Source of the DNA: Avidehalobacter sp964569265
GTDB lineage: Bacteria; Bacillota; Dehalobacteriia; UBA4068; UBA4997
Direction: 5' to 3'
Length of the DNA stretch: 31,650 nucleotides
NCBI GenBank assembly: GCA_964569265.1
Contig: CAZMTO010000018.1
Coordinates: 1-31,650, forward strand
In this document: piece by piece, positions 8,787 through 16,381 of the stretch
How positions within the stretch are numbered: the first letter of the stretch is position 1
Layout: the number at the start of each line of letters is the position of its first letter
Translations under genes and position numbers: made by a program
Notes under the pieces: model-generated
Told to the model about the DNA's origin: nothing
Seen by the model: the letters and a program-made list of their open reading frames with translations, nothing else
Database searches by the model: none

Positions 8787-9777
8787 AGTGGCTTTTAAGG
8801 ATGCGGATTACGCGCAAAAAATAGATTATATGAACAGCTATGACAATTTTGCGCGGCTTTACGGCGTACGTCTGGTAGATTATGCCCCCGGTTTTGCGCG
8901 GCTTAATATGCAGGTGGCGGCCAAGCACTTAAATTCTCAGGGGCGCATACACGGCGGCTGGCTTTCCGGTCTGCTGATAATTGCCGGGGCCAAGGCGGCG
9001 CGTTCTTATGGGCAAGAGGTGCAGATAACCCAACTGACTATGAATTACTGCCGCAATGTGCCGGGTGGGCTGGTGGTTATTACCGCGCAGGAAAAACAGC
9101 GCAACCGCCACACTGCCTGCTATGATGTGGAAATGCGCACCGCCGAGGGCAAGCTGTTGGTGGCGGGCAGCACGGCTTTTGCTATTTTAGATGATGATGT
9201 GGCCTATTCACGCTTGCCGCTGCCGGAGGCGGAATATTATATGTTGCAGGACGGCCCCGTTTGGCCGGAACACACCGCCGACCTGCACGCCGAAATAGAT
9301 GGCCTGCGCCCCTGCTTTAGCAAGGTGGATTGGGTAAGCCGCCGCCAGTATATGAACGAAAATGAAAACCTGTTTTATGCCGAAGGTGTTACGGTTACCG
9401 AATTTGGGCCGGGGCTGTGCCGTGCCCAAATGCCTGTTTTGCCGCGCCATTTAGATGCTGCCGGTTTGCTGGAGCCCGCCTGGATAGCCGTTATGTTAGA
9501 CCCTACCATGGGTAAACCGTCGTTGTCCGGCGGAGAATTTAGCGTTACCGCCCAAATGACCATCAACTTTTTTGACCTTAATGCCAAAGGCAAGCTGATA
9601 GCCGAGGGACGTGAGCTTAGCCGCGGTGAGCATTTTGGCGTTTGTAACGGTGATATTTGGGACGAAACCGGCAAACTGCTGGCCAGCGGTGCCTGCACTA
9701 TGTTTTTACGTCACAGCGAAATAAACTTTAGGCGTGAACATCCGCTTAATTACCCTAACGGCCCTGCGGGCGCGTAG
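8779..9777 (+). CDS. Tandem hotdog-fold thioesterase-like protein (PaaI/4HBT type)
   Basis: The 332-residue product carries two hotdog-like halves. The first (about residues 20-150) contains GRIHGGWLSGL, resembling the HGG motif of PaaI-type acyl-CoA thioesterases. The second (about residues 185-325) has TEFGPGLCRAQMPVLPRHLDAAG at the corresponding place with the HGG motif degraded, so it may be structural. Members of this fold usually hydrolyse acyl-CoA thioesters in the cytosol; the substrate here is unknown. Start choice: GGAGG (8767-8771) precedes three consecutive in-frame ATGs at 8773, 8776 and 8779, and the last has the best spacing. The overlap with pgi suggests translational coupling. 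A thioesterase-like gene is an unexpected last member of a glycogen operon. Confidence 0.8.
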   Translation: MNKVAFKDADYAQKIDYMNSYDNFARLYGVRLVDYAPGFARLNMQVAAKHLNSQGRIHGGWLSGLLIIAGAKAARSYGQEVQITQLTMNYCRNVPGGLVVITAQEKQRNRHTACYDVEMRTAEGKLLVAGSTAFAILDDDVAYSRLPLPEAEYYMLQDGPVWPEHTADLHAEIDGLRPCFSKVDWVSRRQYMNENENLFYAEGVTVTEFGPGLCRAQMPVLPRHLDAAGLLEPAWIAVMLDPTMGKPSLSGGEFSVTAQMTINFFDLNAKGKLIAEGRELSRGEHFGVCNGDIWDETGKLLASGACTMFLRHSEINFRREHPLNYPNGPAGA

Positions 9778-9792
9778 CTTTATAAACAGCAG

Positions 9793-9832
9793 CACCCCCA
9801 ACCGTGCGTTTGGCATGGTGGGGGTGTTTTTT
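9793..9832 (+). terminator. Intrinsic terminator of the glycogen operon
   Basis: CACCCCCA (9793-9800) pairs perfectly with TGGGGGTG (9819-9826). Further pairing inside (CC/GG and GTGC/GCAT) extends the hairpin, and six T residues follow (9827-9832). It starts 15 bases after the thioesterase-like stop and abuts the end of the convergent spoIIE gene. The stem could also slow transcription arriving on the other strand, although no U-tract is present in that direction. Confidence 0.9.
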
Positions 9833-12294
9833 CAGGCTATGGCAGCGGTAAGTATGGTTATATCGTCGCGCACACGCCCGCCGGATATTGTTACGGCACG
9901 TTCCAGCAAAAATTCCGCCATTTGTTGGGGGTCATCTATGGCACTGTCCTCTATCAGGTTAATAAGCCATTCAATGTCCTGCTCGCTGTCGGCATCTAAC
10001 AGGCCGTCGCTGGCCATTATCACCATATCGCCGGGGCAAAGCTTGGTTTGGTACACCGATTTATCAACGGTTTGCAGCATACCCACCGGCAAACTGGCGT
10101 TTTTTATCACTTGCACGTGCCCCTTGTGGCGTATAAAGCTGGGAGCAGCGCCGGTTTTTATAAATTCGGCGGTGGCTTCGTAGCGGTCAATAATGCACAT
10201 ATCCAGCGTTACAAAGGCTTCTTCGCCGCCGGATAGCATCAGCACGGTGTTTACGGTATCTACAGCGGTGTGGCGGTCAAAGCCAACCTCTAACAGGTGG
10301 GTGAGCATATTTACCGCACTGCCGGATTTTAAAGCTGCCGGCAGCCCGGCACCCATACCATCGCTTATCATCAAAAGCTGGCGGCCCTCGCCAAGGGTAA
10401 CACTGTCGCCGCTGTCACCGCATATCGGGTTGCCGTCTTTGGAAAGCTGTGCCTTGCCGGTAAGCAGGGTGTTGGCGCCTTCTTTAAGCATATGAAAACA
10501 ACAGCCCGTACCGCATGTAGTGCCGCAGCTAACCTCCTGCGTGCGGAATTTTTTTTGCAGTACCCGGCTTACCTCGCGTGCGGCCATATCGCGGCAGGCA
10601 ACCTCACCGGGACATTCTTCAAAATTAGCCCAAAAGTCCAAATTTTTATCACCCATATGCGTTATCTGTACATTGTTTACCGGCAAACCGTGCTTGGCAA
10701 AGCGGCGGGCCAGGGCTTTTTCAATATAATTAAGATCTCCGCCGGCGTTTAGCATTTCGTTGGCCAGCTTTTCCATAACTTCGGCGCTGCCTGCCAACTG
10801 CCCCGATAAAAACAAACGGCTGCCGGTTTTTTGCTGCTGCCAGTAGTTGCTTTGGCAGTAAAGCTCGTACAGGCAGTTTATGGTTGCTACCAACTCTCTA
10901 AGGTGCGGGCAGCGCTTGGCAAAATTTTCCGGCATATCTTTTACTTCGGCAAAGCCTTTTTGTTCGGCTACGCCAAACAGCCCCATTACACCGCGGTAGG
11001 TTTCTTCAACATCTACCGACCAACACAGGTTTTTTATGGAACAGCGGCTGCATACCTGCCCACACAGGTGGTTAAGCACCATTTCGATATTTTTTTGCTG
11101 GTCTTGGGCGGTTTGGCTGCCTTTTTGACAATTTTGCGCCAGCTCCTTAAATATCTGGGCGGCAGCCTGCAAGCGTCGTGCCGAAAATCTTAGCCGACGC
11201 CGGTTATTTTCTTCTTCAACACTTTTTACGTTAAGACCGGTAAAAATGCGTTCGCCGCGCTTTAGCAGGCTGTTTGGCAGTAAAAACAAAATAAACACAG
11301 CCGGCAGGCTGGCCAGCAGTTGATGTTTAAGGGCTGTCATATCTAAAACATAAAGCCCCAGCATAACATTGCCCAGCATAAAACCCAGCGCTACCCCAAT
11401 GCGGCAAAAACCCTTAAAAGCCCCGGCTAACAGCCCGGCAAAGGCATACAGCCCAATAACCGACGGTGATACTGCCTGATCTAAACTGGGCATTATGCCC
11501 ATTAGCGCGCCAACCCCGGCACCGGCACCGGCGCCGCCCCAAAATGCTGCCAGCAGCACCAAAAAGCGGCTTATCATATCACGTAGCTGCAAACCAAACA
11601 GCGTAAAATTGTCTATGCCGCAAAGGGCACCCAACAGCAGCACAAACAGGCAAACCAGCTCGTCGGCAGATAAGCTGGTGGTATCTTCGATTTCCTGCAA
11701 GATGCCCAGCGCCGTTACCAGTATAAGAGAAAGCCCGGCGGCAAAGCAGCCTTCAAAGCAGGCAGCCAGCAGGGCATAGGGGCTAAGGGTATCGGCGGCT
11801 AACAGGGCAATGGCCCTAAACACTATTAAGGTAGAAGCACAAAACGCCGGCAAACGCAGCCAATCGCGCTTTTCATCACGCGGCTTAAAATACAACAGCA
11901 GGCAGGTAAGCCCAACCGCCGCAATATAAGGCCACGCTGCCAGCCGCAGTGCTGCAATTTGCCCGGCAGCCACCAGCGGCAGCAGCAAGCCCGTAAGGTG
12001 GCAATATTTTAGCACCGCCGCCCCGGCAAAAGCTACCCCAAACGGATACAAGCTGCCCAAAACTTCGGCGCGGCCCAGCAAAAAGGCAGCTAACAGGCAA
12101 AATATGTCTATTGCGCCAATATCACTGAACAAATTGTTGCCGCTCCAGAATTTTTCTTCGTATGTAGTGGGGGAAGATGCAGCACCGACCCGGTGGGGTT
12201 TGCGGCCCGGTGTGCCATTAAAAAAACCGCGCTTTTGCGGCGCTTCTTCGTCTTGTGTACGTCTAAACGGATATACCTGCGGCTTGTCTGCCAT
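9832..12294 (-). CDS. spoIIE: Stage II sporulation protein E, membrane-bound PP2C serine phosphatase
   Basis: SpoIIE dephosphorylates SpoIIAA and so activates sigma-F in the forespore; it also interacts with the division machinery at the polar septum. The 820-residue product (B. subtilis about 827) has a basic cytosolic N-terminus, a long hydrophobic block of roughly ten membrane segments (about residues 40-335), a central region with a cysteine-rich CSRCSIKNLCW motif, and a C-terminal PP2C domain with ISDGMGAG near residue 640 and ASDGLLD near 780. ATG 12294 is preferred: AGGGTGAT lies at good distance. A GTG at 12303 would overlap that site. The gene lies downstream of sigH on the same strand but is separated from it by a terminator, so it probably has its own promoter. 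Confidence 0.96.
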   Translation of the reverse strand: MADKPQVYPFRRTQDEEAPQKRGFFNGTPGRKPHRVGAASSPTTYEEKFWSGNNLFSDIGAIDIFCLLAAFLLGRAEVLGSLYPFGVAFAGAAVLKYCHLTGLLLPLVAAGQIAALRLAAWPYIAAVGLTCLLLYFKPRDEKRDWLRLPAFCASTLIVFRAIALLAADTLSPYALLAACFEGCFAAGLSLILVTALGILQEIEDTTSLSADELVCLFVLLLGALCGIDNFTLFGLQLRDMISRFLVLLAAFWGGAGAGAGVGALMGIMPSLDQAVSPSVIGLYAFAGLLAGAFKGFCRIGVALGFMLGNVMLGLYVLDMTALKHQLLASLPAVFILFLLPNSLLKRGERIFTGLNVKSVEEENNRRRLRFSARRLQAAAQIFKELAQNCQKGSQTAQDQQKNIEMVLNHLCGQVCSRCSIKNLCWSVDVEETYRGVMGLFGVAEQKGFAEVKDMPENFAKRCPHLRELVATINCLYELYCQSNYWQQQKTGSRLFLSGQLAGSAEVMEKLANEMLNAGGDLNYIEKALARRFAKHGLPVNNVQITHMGDKNLDFWANFEECPGEVACRDMAAREVSRVLQKKFRTQEVSCGTTCGTGCCFHMLKEGANTLLTGKAQLSKDGNPICGDSGDSVTLGEGRQLLMISDGMGAGLPAALKSGSAVNMLTHLLEVGFDRHTAVDTVNTVLMLSGGEEAFVTLDMCIIDRYEATAEFIKTGAAPSFIRHKGHVQVIKNASLPVGMLQTVDKSVYQTKLCPGDMVIMASDGLLDADSEQDIEWLINLIEDSAIDDPQQMAEFLLERAVTISGGRVRDDITILTAAIA

Positions 12295-12317
12295 AAAAAT
12301 CACCCTGCCTTAGCAAA

Positions 12318-12345
12318 ATACTTAAATGTTGTATGGTTTAAGTAT
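12318..12345. promoter_or_regulatory. 9-bp perfect inverted repeat in the spoIIE upstream region
   Basis: ATACTTAAA (12318-12326) and TTTAAGTAT (12337-12345) are exact reverse complements with a 10-base spacer, located 24 bases before the spoIIE start. On the minus strand the upstream arm overlaps TATACT, a possible -10 element, but no good -35 stands at the right distance. It could be an operator or a leader hairpin. No canonical Spo0A box was recognised nearby. Confidence 0.45.
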
Positions 12346-12437
12346 AAGCCACAAGCCCGGGTGAAATATGTCACAATGCGGTGGCAAATGCCTGTTTTCT
12401 ATCGCCAAATTAAAGCATTATATGGCAATTTGGGTGC

Positions 12438-12464
12438 AAAAAAGCGAGGCATTGCTGCCTCGCT
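12438..12464 (-). terminator. Intrinsic terminator of sigH
   Basis: Read on the minus strand, AGCGAGGC (12464-12457) pairs perfectly with GCCTCGCT (12450-12443) across a 6-base loop and is followed by about six U residues (12443-12438). It begins 16 bases after the sigH stop codon and insulates spoIIE from sigH transcription. Confidence 0.9.
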
Positions 12465-12479
12465 GATTTTATATGCAGT

Positions 12480-13121
12480 TTATTCGCGCTCTGCCAGGTA
12501 TTTTTCCAGCTTGCGTTTAACACGTTGCAGGGCGTTATCAATAGATTTTACGTGCCTGTCCAGCCCTTCGGCAATCTCCTGATACGATTTACCTTCTAAA
12601 TAGTACATTAAAACCTGCCATTCCAGCGGGCTAAGCAGTTCGCCCATTTTTTCTTCAATTTCGGCAAATTCTTCCCGGCTGATAATCAGCTCCTCGGGGT
12701 CGGTAACCTTGTTGCCGGTAATTATGTCAAGCAGGGTGCGGTCAGAATCTTCGTCGTAAATAGGTTTGTTAAGGCTTATGTAAGAATTAAGCGGTATGTG
12801 TTTTTGGCGGGTGGCCGTTTTTATGGCGGTGATTATCTGGCGGGTTATGCAAAGTTCGGCAAAGGCACGAAAACTCGACAGCTTATCACTGCGAAAATCA
12901 CGTATGGCCTTATACATACCAATCATACCCTCTTGAATAAGGTCTTCTTTATCGCCGCCCAGCAAAAAATACGTCCGCGCTTTGGCACGCACATAATTGC
13001 GGTATTTGTTGATAAGATATTCCTGCGCATCAATATCGCCGTTGCGGGCAATTTCCACTATCTGCTCGTCGGTCATCTCATCATAGTTTGGCAAGGGCTT
13101 ACCCAAAACACCCAACTTCAT
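12480..13121 (-). CDS. sigH: RNA polymerase sporulation sigma factor SigH
   Basis: SigH is a sigma-70 family factor that directs early stationary-phase and sporulation-onset genes. The 213-residue product matches the SigH family closely: region 2 with KYRNYVRAKARTYFLLGGDKED and LIQEGMIGMYKAIRDF, then FAELCITRQIITAIKTATRQKHIPLNSY, and region 4 with LEGKSYQEIAEGLDRHVKSIDNALQRVKRKLEKYL near the C-terminus. The length is normal. The ATG follows GGGGTGAT by 7 bases. It has its own promoter (13147-13175) and terminator (12438-12464), so it is monocistronic. In bacilli and many clostridia sigH lies near secE/nusG; here its downstream neighbour is spoIIE. Confidence 0.97.
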   Translation of the reverse strand: MKLGVLGKPLPNYDEMTDEQIVEIARNGDIDAQEYLINKYRNYVRAKARTYFLLGGDKEDLIQEGMIGMYKAIRDFRSDKLSSFRAFAELCITRQIITAIKTATRQKHIPLNSYISLNKPIYDEDSDRTLLDIITGNKVTDPEELIISREEFAEIEEKMGELLSPLEWQVLMYYLEGKSYQEIAEGLDRHVKSIDNALQRVKRKLEKYLAERE

Positions 13122-13146
13122 CTATCTATCACCCCACTATGGTATT

Positions 13147-13175
13147 ATTATAACCAATATTTTTTAGGCAGTCAA
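13147..13175 (-). promoter_or_regulatory. Sigma-A type promoter of sigH
   Basis: On the minus strand TTGACT (13175-13170) and TATAAT (13152-13147) are separated by exactly 17 bases. Transcription should start near 13140, giving a leader of about 20 bases that contains the sigH ribosome binding site. A small GC hairpin (13175-13187) sits just upstream of the -35. Confidence 0.88.
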
Positions 13176-13244
13176 GCCGCCCCGGCTATAAAGGTGATAT
13201 AAAAGCTGCACAAATTGTTGGTAAATTGCCCAAATATAAGGTTA

Positions 13245-13454
13245 TTAAATGTTTTTGCCCGGCTCGCCCGGTGATAATTTTTCCTTCAGGCGTTTGTTAA
13301 ATTCCCGGCGGGCAAGTGTCAGTTCACGGCCGCAGCCCAGGCAGCAAAGCCGCATATCCATACCAACGCGGTCTATGCGCCAATCCGTGCAGCCGCAGGC
13401 GTGGGGTTTTTTCAGGCGGGCAATGTCGCCGGTGTGCCAGTCAATTTTTTGCAT
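13245..13454 (-). CDS. DUF951 family small protein
   Basis: This 69-residue cytosolic protein belongs to the DUF951 family, recognised from the DIARLKKPHACG motif followed by W-x-I-x-R-V-G-x-D and CLGCGRELTLARREFNKRLK. Cysteines in HACGC and CCLGCG could bind metal or nucleic acid, but no function is established that I know of. ATG 13454 is chosen over ATG 13463 because AGGAG lies directly against 13463 and at 9 bases from 13454. The start overlaps the end of the HEAT-repeat gene, so the two are probably translationally coupled. Confidence 0.88.
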   Translation of the reverse strand: MQKIDWHTGDIARLKKPHACGCTDWRIDRVGMDMRLCCLGCGRELTLARREFNKRLKEKLSPGEPGKNI

Positions 13455-14319
13455 AGGTATCATCTCCTGCGTCCCGTAAAAACAGTTGGCCTTCGTCTAA
13501 ACGTATTTGTTCGGCCAGCTCCTGTTCCCACTTGCTTACAAACGATGAACACATACTTTTAACCGTCCACGCATCGTCGGTGGCCAGCATTTGGCGCAGG
13601 GTGGGTATGCCATTGGCTTGGCAGCACCGCCCGATAGTTTCGCAGGCGGCGGTACGCACGGTTGGGGCAGTATCACCAAGGGCCGGTGCCAAAAAGTCTA
13701 TCAGGGTGTCGGCCGGTAAAACTGCAGCCGTTTTGGCCGCCAGTATGCGCACTTCCTCGGCGGTATCGCGCAGGGCAGGCTTTAGCAGCGCCGCAGTATT
13801 GGCAGGTATAAGCAGCCCGCCAAGCTCTAAAGCCAGCAGCTTGCCGGGTGTACCAAGCTCGGCAAACACTGCTTGCAGCACACGCCCGGTTTGTTCGCGC
13901 CAGGGGGTAAGCAGCTCGCACAAAAGCTGTGGGCTAAAGCAGTTGGTTTTGCCTGCCGCCGAAAACGCCGCCGGCAGCAGCAGATTAAGCGTTCGCTCGT
14001 CTTTTAGCTGCAAAAGCAACTGCTTGGCAGCCGCCTGACTATTGGCCTGCTTTAGCAGGTTTATGGCTTGTTCAAGCAGATTTTTCCGGTCAGCGGCAGG
14101 GCCTGTGGGCCAGCAATCAGCCAGCAGGGCAGCGGCAGCAGGTTCGGTCAGGTTGTTCAGCCAAAGCTCCGGCCAGTTGTGTTCCCACGCAAAGTTGGCG
14201 GTTAATGCCAGCTCGTCGGGGGTCATATTTTGACGCAGCTTTTGCAGTTTGGCGGCTTTAGGTGGGGCAGAGCGCCATTTATCCAGCATTTTGGGTTTAA
14301 ATTTTGTATCAAACAGCAT
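13441..14319 (-). CDS. HEAT-repeat protein of unknown function
   Basis: The 292-residue protein is almost entirely helical and rich in Ala and Leu. HEAT-like pairs are clearest between about residues 150 and 260 (ALRDTAEEVRILAAKTAAVL, then ALGDTAPTVRTAACETIGRC and a third with TDDAWTVKSMCSS). Such repeats usually act as protein-binding scaffolds. There is no signal peptide or membrane segment. GGAGGAT lies 4-5 bases before the ATG. The 3' end overlaps the DUF951 start by 14 bases, while the upstream cvpA gene is separated by a terminator-like hairpin, so these two genes form a small unit. No more specific family was recognised. Confidence 0.82.
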   Translation of the reverse strand: MLFDTKFKPKMLDKWRSAPPKAAKLQKLRQNMTPDELALTANFAWEHNWPELWLNNLTEPAAAALLADCWPTGPAADRKNLLEQAINLLKQANSQAAAKQLLLQLKDERTLNLLLPAAFSAAGKTNCFSPQLLCELLTPWREQTGRVLQAVFAELGTPGKLLALELGGLLIPANTAALLKPALRDTAEEVRILAAKTAAVLPADTLIDFLAPALGDTAPTVRTAACETIGRCCQANGIPTLRQMLATDDAWTVKSMCSSFVSKWEQELAEQIRLDEGQLFLRDAGDDTYAKN

Positions 14320-14357
14320 AAATATCCTCCATATGTATACGTAGGTATACGCAGCAT

Positions 14358-14390
14358 AAAAAGCAAAACGGGCGGCGTTTAGGCAGCCCG
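14358..14390 (-). terminator. Probable intrinsic terminator after cvpA
   Basis: On the minus strand CGGGC (14390-14386) pairs with GCCCG (14373-14369), extended by GC/GC inside one mismatch, and the stem is followed by TTTTGCTTTTT. It lies 23 bases past the cvpA stop and 50 bases before the HEAT-repeat gene. Confidence 0.7.
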
Positions 14391-14412
14391 CTTGTTATAT
14401 TTTTGGACGTTG

Positions 14413-14994
14413 TTATTGCAGCTTGCCGGTGCCCAGCGCCGCAATGGCAGTGTGCCAAACCAGCGCGCCGATATCGCAAACCACCGGCAGCACATACTGC
14501 GAAGATGTAAATATGCTGTTAAGCGCAACCGCCTGCGGTATAATGCCTATTAACCACGGCAGCAGCCAGGCGTAAATAAAATACAGCACCATAGCGTAAA
14601 CAAAAAGCTCTAAACAGGCACCCAGCACCCGGCTGACAAAACCGATAAGCGGTGTGGCGTTTACCAGCGAACCAAAGGCGTTTACCAAAAACTTTACCAG
14701 CCACGTTATAGCCGCCGTAAGCACCACAAACAGCGTAAGCTCCACTATGCGGCCAAGGGCGGTGTCGGTGTAAAACCACGTGGCCACCAACTGGCTGTAG
14801 GCCGGTGTCTGACCTCCGTAAAGTGCCAGCCCAAGCTTGTCGGCCAGCAGGGGCAGCAACACCGGTGTAAGGCGGCGGGCAATAAAAATACCCACAAACA
14901 CACCGCCAAAGCTGCCCAAAATTTTAATAATACCGCGCCGATAACCGTCTAAAACTGCTATCAGCAAAATAAGCCCTAAAATTAAATCTCCCAT
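14413..14994 (-). CDS. CvpA family membrane protein
   Basis: The 193-residue product has four hydrophobic segments (about residues 5-20, 25-45, 85-110 and 125-165) and the conserved N-terminal D-G-Y-R-R-G-I-I-K motif of the CvpA/colicin V production family. CvpA homologues are inner-membrane proteins with an incompletely defined role in envelope homeostasis. Length is normal. The start is supported by GGAAGTGAT upstream, a moderate ribosome binding site. It follows proA by 64 bases without a terminator and probably ends the murA-uppP-proA-cvpA unit. Confidence 0.87.
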   Translation of the reverse strand: MGDLILGLILLIAVLDGYRRGIIKILGSFGGVFVGIFIARRLTPVLLPLLADKLGLALYGGQTPAYSQLVATWFYTDTALGRIVELTLFVVLTAAITWLVKFLVNAFGSLVNATPLIGFVSRVLGACLELFVYAMVLYFIYAWLLPWLIGIIPQAVALNSIFTSSQYVLPVVCDIGALVWHTAIAALGTGKLQ

Positions 14995-15016
14995 TTACTA
15001 TCACTTCCGTTTAATT

Positions 15017-15048
15017 TATACACATATATACACAATTTTTTATACACA
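15017..15048. repeat. Three TATACACA repeats between proA and cvpA
   Basis: TATACACA occurs at 15017-15024, 15027-15034 and 15041-15048 (TGTGTATA on the transcribed strand). Another copy occurs at 17247-17254 in the murA-uppP gap, next to TACACA at 17241-17246. The gaps are AT-rich, so chance is possible. Confidence 0.5.
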
Positions 15049-15058
15049 AAATTTTATT

Positions 15059-16333
15059 TTACGGTCTTACCTGGCCGCAGCCGTTAATAAGGTATTTATA
15101 AGATGTCATAGCCAAAAGCCCCATGGGCCCGCGGGCGTGCAGCTTTTGTGTGCTTATACCGATTTCGGCGCCAAAGCCAAACTGAAAACCGTCGGTAAAG
15201 CGGGTAGAGGCGTTAACGTAAACGGCGGCAGCGTCTACCATAGCCTTAAAATATGCGGCAGCCTCGTCATCTTCGGTTACAATGCACTCAGAATGTCGGG
15301 TGCCGTATTGGTTTATGTGGTCTACAGCCCGGCGGTAATCGCTGACTACTTTACAGGCAATGGTAAGGCTGTTATATTCCGTGCCCCAATCGTCGTCGGT
15401 GGCAGGCGTAACCGGCAGCCCGGCAGCCTGCAAAATTTGTACAGTGCGCTCGCAGCCGCGTATTTCTACCCCGGCATTTACCAGCGCCGCCGCAAGGTCG
15501 GGCAGCAGTTGTTCGGCGCAGGCAGCATCTATCAGCAGGGTTTCGGTAGCGTTGCAAACGGCAGGGCGCTGCGTTTTGGCATTTAATAATATTGACTTGG
15601 CATAGGCCGGGTTGGCTGTTGCCTGTATGTAAATGTGGCAGTTGCCCGCCCCGGTTTCAATAACCGGCACCGATGCTTCGGCAAGCACCGACTGAATAAG
15701 ACCGCGCCCGCCGCGCGGTATCAAAACGTCAACATATTGATTAAGGTGCATAAGGCGGTTGGCTTCATCGCGGGCAGTGTTAGCCATAACCTGTACGGCA
15801 TCTGGCGGCAGACCGGCAGCTTGCAGGCCGCGGCGTATGGCGTTACCTACGGCCAAATTGCTTTGCAGGGCATCGCTGCCACCGCGCAAAATAACGGCAT
15901 TACCCGTTTTAAGGCATATACCGGCAGCATCGGTGGTAACGTTGGGGCGTGCTTCGTAAATTATGCCAACCACGCCTAACGGCACGCGCTGCTGTACAAT
16001 TTCTATAGCTTCGGCAGCCTGCCAGCGGGCAATTTCCTCACCAATAGGGTCGGGCAGCTTGGCAAGCTCCTGCAAACCGTCGGCCATATCCTGCAAACGT
16101 TGGGGGCTAAGGGCCAGTCGGTCTAAAAAAGCGGAAGTAAGCCCTTTTTGTTCGGCGGCGGCCAAGTCCTGTCGGTTGGCAGCCAAAATATCATCGGCAG
16201 CCTTTAGCAGTTCGTCGGCAATGGCCAGCAAAGCGCGGTTTTTTTGTTCGGCGGTTAACACTGCCAACTGCCCGCAAACGGCTTTGGCGCGGCGGCCAAG
16301 TTCTTCGGCCGAAAGTAATTGTATAGTGCCCAT
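15059..16333 (-). CDS. proA: Glutamate-5-semialdehyde dehydrogenase (gamma-glutamyl phosphate reductase)
   Basis: ProA reduces gamma-glutamyl phosphate with NADPH to glutamate semialdehyde in proline synthesis. The 424-residue product has the family's VPLGVVGIIYEARPNVT segment, LRGGSDA, IPRGG, VIETGAGNCHIY and the catalytic cysteine motif QRPAVCNATETLL (C260). Length is normal. AAAGGAGA lies 7 bases before the ATG. The usual partner proB is not adjacent; instead proA sits between uppP and cvpA, 48 and 64 bases from them, with no terminator in between. ProB may be encoded elsewhere. Confidence 0.96.
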   Translation of the reverse strand: MGTIQLLSAEELGRRAKAVCGQLAVLTAEQKNRALLAIADELLKAADDILAANRQDLAAAEQKGLTSAFLDRLALSPQRLQDMADGLQELAKLPDPIGEEIARWQAAEAIEIVQQRVPLGVVGIIYEARPNVTTDAAGICLKTGNAVILRGGSDALQSNLAVGNAIRRGLQAAGLPPDAVQVMANTARDEANRLMHLNQYVDVLIPRGGRGLIQSVLAEASVPVIETGAGNCHIYIQATANPAYAKSILLNAKTQRPAVCNATETLLIDAACAEQLLPDLAAALVNAGVEIRGCERTVQILQAAGLPVTPATDDDWGTEYNSLTIACKVVSDYRRAVDHINQYGTRHSECIVTEDDEAAAYFKAMVDAAAVYVNASTRFTDGFQFGFGAEIGISTQKLHARGPMGLLAMTSYKYLINGCGQVRP

Positions 16334-16381
16334 AAAAATTCTCCTTTAGCTTTTGCGGCTAATTACAGGTGGGCTGTATTA

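Noticed and set aside
9734..10183. Plus-strand open frame across the glycogen operon terminator into spoIIE
   Set aside because: It crosses a strong terminator and is antisense to the SpoIIE phosphatase domain.
12193..12582. 129-codon plus-strand frame spanning the spoIIE-sigH gap
   Set aside because: It overlaps both gene ends and the sigH terminator, with no ribosome binding site or recognisable protein.
13175..13187. AGCCG-CGGCT hairpin as terminator of the DUF951 transcript
   Set aside because: The stem has only five pairs with a 3-base loop and no U-tract; it overlaps the sigH -35.
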